40,683 nucleotides of DNA from Saprospiraceae bacterium (GTDB lineage Bacteria > Bacteroidota > Bacteroidia > Chitinophagales > Saprospiraceae). The notes beneath the pieces were generated by a model. The model was not told the DNA's origin. It saw nothing but the letters and a program-made list of their open reading frames with translations, and made no database searches. Positions 35,571 through 40,683 of this stretch are shown here, in pieces (the first letter of the stretch is position 1; the number at the start of each line of letters is the position of its first letter). Location: NCBI GenBank assembly GCA_030645295.1, contig JAUSMG010000398.1:1-40683 (forward strand), in the 5' to 3' direction. A program made the translations under genes and the position numbers.

Positions 35571-36961
35571 TTCTCTCCAAAGATCTCCTTCAACTTTTCG
35601 TCCAATTGAGCCCCACGCAAATTCCGGGCAATGATTTTCCCTTCCCGGTCAATAAGCAAGGTTTGTGGAATTGAAGTGACAGAATAAAGCGCCGCATGGG
35701 AACTCTGCCAGCCTTTCAGGTCGCTGATATGGTGCCAGGGCAAGCCGTCTTGTTTGATCGCGTTGCGCCAGGCGTTGATTTCACGGTCGAGGCTTACCCC
35801 CAGAACGTCAAAGCCTTTGCTGCTGTATTTGTTGTAACTGGCTACCACATTGGGGTTTTCTTTGCGGCATGGACCACACCAGCTGGCCCAGAAGTCAATC
35901 AACACTACTTTTCCGCGCAACTTTTTGAGTGAGTATTGACTGCTGTCCGGGGTCATACCCGCAAGATCCGGGGCTTCAAATCCAGTCATGAAGGTGGAAG
36001 ATTTTCTCAATTCCATTTCCATGGCGGGTATTTCGCCCAGGTTTTTCGAAGTATACAGGTCAATATACTTTTTTGCCATGCTTGGGTATTGGGGGCTATT
36101 GTTCCCCTTCAGAGCGGCCACAATGCCTCCAAGTGCCATCCGGTAAGTAGCGCTCGCGGAAGGGATCCTGGCCAGATGGACCTCCGCCAATTTTATTGCT
36201 TTCTCATGGGCGACGCCCCTTTGTAATTGCGTGGCAATGAAGGATTCAAATGCGTTGTACACTTCAGGTATCTGCTCAAAAGCCTTGTCGCTCAGATCAG
36301 CCCAACGGAAGAATTCCTTGCCATAAAATTCAGCTTCTGCCCCGCCTTGACCTGCATAGTCTGGGGTGAGTTGGAGGCAAGCCGTACGCCACAGAAGCGG
36401 ATTGGCCGTTTTGAGTGAGTCGAGGAAGCGTATTTTACGCTGTTCAAGTTGTGCAACGCGCTCTTCCGAAGTACGACGCATCGTGCCCGTAGATTGGTTG
36501 AACTGAGCCCGCACTTGTGTGCTTTCGGTGGTAAATTGCGTGAGCCGTTCCTGAAGGGTTTCCAAAGCCTTGTTGGCCGGTGAATTCACGGTACGCGCTT
36601 TGTGCATAAACTGCGTGTTACCCCACAAAGTCACTTGTTTTTCTTCCCCTAATATGATTTTAGCGGTGGATTGCTCATTGGCCCCGACGCTATAAAAACG
36701 CGCTGGGCTCGCAGGCACGGTTAGCACATAAGCACTGTCGGCGCCACTTTTACCGGCACTTGCTACCATTTGTTTGGCCAGGCCTAAATTTTCATACAGA
36801 TATACCTTGTCGGCACTTCCTTGGGTACCGTAAAGGCGGCAAGTGAGTGTGACTGTACCAGCGCTTTTAGTGGGCGACTGAGCAGGTTTTGCAGCCGTGT
36901 TTTTTTGAAAAGCCCACAGTGAAGCGGGTAGAAACAATGCGGCGAGAAGCAGTTTTTTCAT
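35567..36961 (-). CDS. Exported TlpA/ResA-like thioredoxin-fold protein
   Basis: 464 residues. Signal peptide ~1-18 (KKLLLAALFLPASLWAF). Residues ~30-120 form a small beta domain like DUF4369 (VTLTCRLYGTQGSADKVYLY). A helical middle (~125-320) follows, rich in charged residues. The thioredoxin domain spans ~325-464: LAGMTPDSSQYSLKKLRGKV, then WASWCGPCRKENPNV with the redox pair Cys362/Cys365, the cis-proline Pro432 in SIPQT, and LIDREGKIIARNLRG. This architecture is common in Bacteroidota periplasmic disulfide reductases. The partner is unknown; disulfide handling for the cysteine-rich exported proteins nearby is plausible but unproven. Promoter box TACTTTTG sits 34 bp upstream. Confidence 0.9.
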   Translation of the reverse strand: MKKLLLAALFLPASLWAFQKNTAAKPAQSPTKSAGTVTLTCRLYGTQGSADKVYLYENLGLAKQMVASAGKSGADSAYVLTVPASPARFYSVGANEQSTAKIILGEEKQVTLWGNTQFMHKARTVNSPANKALETLQERLTQFTTESTQVRAQFNQSTGTMRRTSEERVAQLEQRKIRFLDSLKTANPLLWRTACLQLTPDYAGQGGAEAEFYGKEFFRWADLSDKAFEQIPEVYNAFESFIATQLQRGVAHEKAIKLAEVHLARIPSASATYRMALGGIVAALKGNNSPQYPSMAKKYIDLYTSKNLGEIPAMEMELRKSSTFMTGFEAPDLAGMTPDSSQYSLKKLRGKVVLIDFWASWCGPCRKENPNVVASYNKYSSKGFDVLGVSLDREINAWRNAIKQDGLPWHHISDLKGWQSSHAALYSVTSIPQTLLIDREGKIIARNLRGAQLDEKLKEIFGEN

Positions 36962-36995
36962 GTCTGGTGAAATCCTTTTTTTATCAAAATTGGGG

Positions 36996-37003
36996 CAAAA
37001 GTA
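36996..37003 (-). promoter_or_regulatory. -7 promoter element of the TlpA-like gene
   Basis: TACTTTTG on the minus strand, exact TAnnTTTG, 34 bases before the ATG at 36961. Confidence 0.6.
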
Positions 37004-37115
37004 GCCTATTGTTGGGCAGGAAATCCGAAACGAAAAGTTAATTTGAATTTAGGCATCGAATCCTTGCGTGAATCAAGGTCGCTTTAAATTTTATGCAACA
37101 ACCTTTTGAAAAAAG

Positions 37116-37162
37116 TTGACATGTAAAATTTAACACACATAAATTTGGTTAAAGTTTTACAT
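37116..37162 (+). promoter_or_regulatory. Candidate promoter with overlapping operator, upstream of the exporter cassette
   Basis: TTG at 37116-37118 and TAAATTTG at 37140-37147 have 21 bases between them, fitting a Bacteroidota -33/-7 promoter. The -7 box is flanked by an inverted repeat: ATGTAAAATTTAAC at 37121-37134 and GTTAAAGTTTTACAT at 37148-37162, complementary but for one extra base. A repressor there would block the promoter. The transcript would run right, through the CCCGCAT tract, to the exporter 365 bp downstream, leaving a long leader. No known gene lies between. Confidence 0.5.
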
Positions 37163-37270
37163 TTCAGAAGAAAAGTCTTGCATGTTCGAGAAATGTCCAA
37201 TATATTTGAATCCTAAAGTATTGGCTTTCTTTGTTTTTTATCATAAACCGCTCCTTTGACATGAAAACAG

Positions 37271-37340
<70 letters not shown>

Positions 37341-37526
37341 TGAGCCTCCAAAGTTCGCCTTTTTCGTTGATTTATGCAAGTGTCAGAACGGAAAAAACTC
37401 CGCCTATGACCCCATGGCTTTCTCATAGCCTCGATATTCCCTTACTGTGACGGCTTTACTATTTGGATTTCGAAGTCTCGTTCGAAATTTACATAATCAA
37501 TTATTCTCAAGCACCAAAAATACGCC

Positions 37527-39782
37527 ATGTCCCCCAGTTTCCCCTTTTACCGACAACGCGATGCCATGGATTGCGGCCCAACCTGCCTGATGATGGCCGC
37601 CGCCGCGCATGGCCGACAATATCCCTTGACTTACTTGAGAGAACGCAGTTACCTGAGCCGCCAAGGCGTATCTGCGCTGGGCATCATGGAAGCCGCAGAG
37701 GCCATTGGATTTCGGGCTATGACCGTAAAAGTGCCCTTTGACACAGGCGAGGATACCGCTTGCCTGTTGAATGCCCCGCTTCCTTGCATCGCGCACTGGA
37801 ATCAGCAGCATTTTGTAGTTATTTATAAAGTCAACCGCCACCATATCTGGATCGCAGACCCTGGTGCAGGAAAATTCAAACTTACTCGGAAAGACTTTGA
37901 AAAATCATGGCTGAGCGATGCCGATCAGGGAGTTTTGATCCTTTTGGAGCCTACCCCAGCGTTTTACCAACGGGATAGCGTTCCATCAGACAAAAAAGCC
38001 CGTTTCGGCGTTTTATTGGAATATGTGCGCCCCCACCGACGCTTGATTTCACAGTTGCTTATCGGTATGGCTTTGGGTAGTCTGCTGATGCTCATTTTTC
38101 CCTTGTTAACGCAGAGCATCGTTGATTTTGGCATTGACAACCACAACATCGGCTTTATTTACCTGGTATTGCTGGCCCAATTGATGTTGTTTTTTAGCCA
38201 AATCGTCGTGCAGTTTCTGCAAAGCCGGATTTTGTTGTTCATCGGTACTCGGATCAATGTCTCCATGGTCAGCGACTTTTTGGCAAAACTGATGCGCCTA
38301 CCCATTGGCTTTTTCGACACTAAGATGACGGGCGACCTTATGCAACGCATTGGCGATCAGGGGCGAATCGAAGCTTTCCTGACACAGTCTGCGCTGCCCG
38401 TAATGTTTTCAGCCTTCAACTTCGTGGTGTTCAGCGCCATCCTCTTGCTGTATAATGTCACGATTTTTGGCGTTTTTGCTTTAGCGGCTGCCCTTTATAT
38501 CACCTGGATCGCATTTTTTCTGCGCCGTCGCAAAGAGTTGGATTATACACGCTTCCGGCAGGCGGGTGAAAACAACAACACCCTCATCGAATTGATACAA
38601 GGAATGCAGGAGATCAAATTGCAGGGTTCGGAGCGGAAGCGGCGCTGGTTATGGGCAGGCATTCAAGCGCAACTCTTTCACACCAGCCTCCGTTCACTCA
38701 ACCTGGCCCAGTGGCAGGAAGCAGGCGCGGGTTTTATCAACCAAAGCAAAAATATCATCATAATCTTCCTTGCCGCCAAATCCGTAATAGACGGACAGAT
38801 GACCCTCGGGATGATGCTGGCCACCCAGTATATGGTGGGGCAGCTGGATGCTCCCTTACAGCAGTTTATCACCTTTATCCGTTCCGCGCAAGATGCTAAA
38901 ATCAGCTTGGAACGCATGAATGAGATACACGAGGTACAGGATGAGGGAGCTTCTACTTTACATGCCTTTGCGCAGCGCATATCTTCCCCCTCTGAAGGAG
39001 ACCAGAAGCGCGCTGCCATCCATCTTGAAAACCTTTCCTTCCGCTACAATACCTTGCATGATGACGTACTCAAAGACATCAATCTCTGTATTCCGCAAGG
39101 TAAGATCACGGCCATTGTGGGCACCAGCGGCAGCGGCAAAACCACCTTGTTAAAACTCCTTTTGGGCTTTTATCAACCTACTAAAGGAAATATCAGTATT
39201 GGCGCTACTCCGCTGGCCTCCATAAACCCTGCTGAATGGCGCAAATGCTGCGGTACCGTCATGCAAGACGGTTTTATTTTTTCGGATACCATCGCCAATA
39301 ACATTGCAGAATGCGACGAATATCCAGACAATGCCAAATTGCTCCATGCGGTAGACATGGGGAATATTCGCTCCTTCATTGATACACTTCCGCTCCGGTA
39401 TAATACCAAAATTGGGGCGCAAGGCAACGGTATCAGCCAGGGACAGCGCCAGCGTTTATTGATTGCACGAGCCGTTTACAAAAACCCGGAATACCTGTTC
39501 TTTGATGAGGCTACCAATGCTCTGGATGCCAATAACGAACGGGCCATTGTGGAGAACTTGCAATCGTTTTATCGTTCCCCCTCTCCACTGGGGATGGGCC
39601 GTGATGGGGCAGCTAAAACCGTTGTCATTGTGGCACACCGCCTGAGCACTGTACGCCATGCTGACCAGATTGTGGTACTAGAAAATGGCAGTATTGTAGA
39701 ACAAGGTACGCATGATACATTGGTGGCCAGAAGAGGGGCCTACTATGATTTGGTAAAAAATCAGCTGGAACTTGGCTCATGA
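37527..39782 (+). CDS. Peptidase-containing ABC transporter (C39; double-glycine peptide exporter)
   Basis: 751 residues. It should cut a leader after Gly-Gly and export the released peptide across the inner membrane. C39 peptidase at ~8-130: Gln10, catalytic Cys16 in MDCGPTC, His95 in NQQHFVV and Asp111 in IADPGAG. Exporter membrane domain at ~165-460 with six helices. ATPase at ~500-751: Walker A GTSGSGKT (532-539), a degenerate signature ISQGQRQ (636-642), FFDEATNALDA and the switch His704 in VAHRLSTVR. Two short linker insertions look atypical: SSPSEGDQ (~484-491) and SPSPLGMGRDG (684-694). No HlyD-like adaptor follows in the window. The HTH gene and a precursor peptide lie directly downstream. 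Confidence 0.94.
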   Translation: MSPSFPFYRQRDAMDCGPTCLMMAAAAHGRQYPLTYLRERSYLSRQGVSALGIMEAAEAIGFRAMTVKVPFDTGEDTACLLNAPLPCIAHWNQQHFVVIYKVNRHHIWIADPGAGKFKLTRKDFEKSWLSDADQGVLILLEPTPAFYQRDSVPSDKKARFGVLLEYVRPHRRLISQLLIGMALGSLLMLIFPLLTQSIVDFGIDNHNIGFIYLVLLAQLMLFFSQIVVQFLQSRILLFIGTRINVSMVSDFLAKLMRLPIGFFDTKMTGDLMQRIGDQGRIEAFLTQSALPVMFSAFNFVVFSAILLLYNVTIFGVFALAAALYITWIAFFLRRRKELDYTRFRQAGENNNTLIELIQGMQEIKLQGSERKRRWLWAGIQAQLFHTSLRSLNLAQWQEAGAGFINQSKNIIIIFLAAKSVIDGQMTLGMMLATQYMVGQLDAPLQQFITFIRSAQDAKISLERMNEIHEVQDEGASTLHAFAQRISSPSEGDQKRAAIHLENLSFRYNTLHDDVLKDINLCIPQGKITAIVGTSGSGKTTLLKLLLGFYQPTKGNISIGATPLASINPAEWRKCCGTVMQDGFIFSDTIANNIAECDEYPDNAKLLHAVDMGNIRSFIDTLPLRYNTKIGAQGNGISQGQRQRLLIARAVYKNPEYLFFDEATNALDANNERAIVENLQSFYRSPSPLGMGRDGAAKTVVIVAHRLSTVRHADQIVVLENGSIVEQGTHDTLVARRGAYYDLVKNQLELGS

Positions 39783-39809
39783 CCCATAATATTCATTATT
39801 CCAAAAACT

Positions 39810-40145
39810 ATGAACATCTTCACCGATCTTTTCCTGCTCCAAAGGATTGACAACCTCATACGTACCCGTGCCACAGGCACCCCAATCCAACTTGCAGAGC
39901 GACTGGGTATCAGCGAACGCAAGCTCTACCGATTGATGGGCGACTTCCGTGATCAGGGCTTTCCGATTGCTTATGACAAGCAGGCGGACACCTATTATTA
40001 TTCCGAACTAGTGAAAATTGAGTTTTCAATCCTGGTAGGACAGGAAAATCTGATGACGATCCGGGGCGGCGAAAAAAAGTTTGATATTTTTTCTGGACTG
40101 ACGGATTTTGGCAGGGAGTGGCCGGACTTTTGTAATGCTTCCTGA
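39810..40145 (+). CDS. Small HTH (DeoR/WYL N-terminal-like) regulator
   Basis: 111 residues. A winged-helix motif at ~8-66: LQRIDNLIRTRATGTPIQLA, ERLGISERKLYRLMGDFRDQ (recognition helix), then the wing FPIAYDKQADTYYYS. The C-terminus, KKFDIFSGLTDFG and beyond, has no sensor domain. Such stand-alone HTH proteins are frequent beside peptide-export ABC transporters in Bacteroidota. It starts 27 bp after the exporter stop, so it is co-transcribed. It is the natural candidate to bind the inverted repeats before the exporter, as inference. The peptide gene begins 115 bp downstream. Confidence 0.8.
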   Translation: MNIFTDLFLLQRIDNLIRTRATGTPIQLAERLGISERKLYRLMGDFRDQGFPIAYDKQADTYYYSELVKIEFSILVGQENLMTIRGGEKKFDIFSGLTDFGREWPDFCNAS

Positions 40146-40179
40146 TCTTTTGCAGTTCGCGCGAGTGATAGGTTGGGAG

Positions 40180-40201
40180 GCCGGGAATATTCCTACCCGG
40201 C
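40180..40201 (+). other. Small hairpin between the regulator and peptide genes
   Basis: GCCGGG (40180-40185) and CCCGGC (40196-40201) form a six-bp G/C stem with a ten-base loop, in the 115-bp gap. It may be an attenuator or an mRNA-stabilising stem. No U-run. Confidence 0.35.
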
Positions 40202-40260
40202 TCGAATCTGTGAGGAGGAGGGCGATTGAAAAGAGGGAAGGTGTTTTCAATTTTATTATT

Positions 40261-40497
40261 ATGAATTTCGAAAAAATTTCGAACAAAAAATTTGCAGCCT
40301 TTAAGCAAAGTGAAGTGGTCAATCCAATTTTAATATCTGGCGGTTGGACTGATACTGATGCGGGTGGTGATCATGATCGGTTTCAAGCCACAGGAGCAGT
40401 AACTGATTACCAACAGACTGGTGATGGATCAACATTTACACAAGATCAACAAACTAGCAACGACTCAGGCGATACCAATAATGGACCTGGGTATTGA
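40261..40497 (+). CDS. Double-glycine-leader precursor peptide (bacteriocin/RiPP-like)
   Basis: 78 residues from the ATG before NFEKISNKKFAAFKQ; the frame is open upstream but without gene-like content. The leader (1-28) has the pattern of Bacteroidota GG-type natural-product precursors: basic and hydrophobic, KKFAAFKQSEV, then NPILISGG. Cleavage after Gly28 by the C39 domain encoded 2 kb upstream would release a 50-residue core starting WTDTDAGG. The core has no Cys and no Lys, about nine Asp, many Thr/Ser/Gln/Gly, and ends NNGPGY. It contains a loose duplication: DYQQTGDGSTFTQ and DQQTSNDSGDT. No modification enzyme is visible. It could be an unmodified toxin, a signal, or a substrate of an enzyme outside the window. 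Confidence 0.75.
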   Translation: MNFEKISNKKFAAFKQSEVVNPILISGGWTDTDAGGDHDRFQATGAVTDYQQTGDGSTFTQDQQTSNDSGDTNNGPGY

Positions 40498-40504
40498 TGT
40501 TGAA

Positions 40505-40537
40505 TTTCAGGTTTATATAGGATTATAAAACCTGAAA
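40505..40537 (+). terminator. Hairpin after the precursor peptide gene
   Basis: TTTCAGGTTT (40505-40514) pairs perfectly with AAACCTGAAA (40528-40537), with a 13-base loop, seven bases after the peptide stop. No U-tract follows, but position and symmetry suit an end of the cassette transcript. Confidence 0.55.
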
Positions 40538-40605
40538 ATGCAAAGCGTATATATGATTGGCAGGTCAAATTTCAAAAGTAATAAATTTTGTTTTTTTACC
40601 CATGG

Positions 40606-40683
40606 CTCATACCATTAACCTGATGGTATCTCTCGAAAAATCTGAGTTTTTTCGCTTAAGTTGTTTAACATCAGTGGTATGAG
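40606..40683. repeat. Inverted repeat at the window edge
   Basis: CTCATACCA (40606-40614) is exactly complementary to TGGTATGAG (40675-40683), and a further TGATG/CATCA pair lies inside with a small bulge. It may continue beyond the window, for example as the end of a mobile element or a long stem. The 68 bp before it (40538-40605) show nothing recognisable. Confidence 0.5.

Overview
The window looks like chromosomal DNA of a free-living Bacteroidota, probably near Saprospiria; the class-level placement is inference. Several things point this way. Four secreted proteins end in type IX secretion (T9SS) type A sorting domains, and a ~2,650-residue SprA/Sov translocon gene is present. Promoters match the Bacteroidota -7 element TAnnTTTG, Shine-Dalgarno sequences are weak or absent, and intergenic gaps are crowded with short direct and inverted repeats. 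I found no rRNA, tRNA or CRISPR array.

Layout. 1-9.5 kb: the 3' end of a delta-60-repeat T9SS protein, a nested palindromic repeat element, a HAD phosphatase (-), a GT-C/TPR membrane protein (+), L-aspartate oxidase nadB (-), an orphan membrane-anchored protein (-), a K+-dependent membrane pyrophosphatase hppA (+), and a T9SS protein (-). 9.5-19 kb: a membrane-fused patatin lipase (+), then two large T9SS surface proteins on the minus strand, one with beta-helix and SprB-like repeats and one with dockerin and cohesin-like parts. Next come a palindrome-rich gap and an outer-membrane barrel remnant. 19-27 kb: sprA (-). 27-30 kb: a Wzz-like chain-length protein and an O-antigen ligase/polymerase (+) separated by a large hairpin. 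30-37 kb: a small protein with a broken HNH nuclease gene, an RND efflux pump without an adjacent adaptor, an ORF6N DNA-binding protein with two long matching palindromes, hemC (+), and a TlpA-like thioredoxin (-). 37-40.7 kb: a C39-peptidase ABC exporter, a small HTH regulator and a double-glycine-leader precursor peptide, which together form a compact peptide-export cassette.

How the genes relate. SprA is the outer-membrane channel through which the four sorting-domain proteins would leave the cell, so machine and cargo lie close together. The Wzz-like and O-antigen ligase genes fit polysaccharide synthesis, which can supply the A-LPS anchor used by T9SS cargo. nadB, hemC and hppA are housekeeping genes (NAD, haem, ion-motive force).

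The best candidates for undescribed biology are two. The first is the right-edge cassette with its acidic, cysteine-free 50-residue core peptide. The second is the pair of long perfect palindromes with a shared core, one just upstream of and one inside the ORF6N gene.
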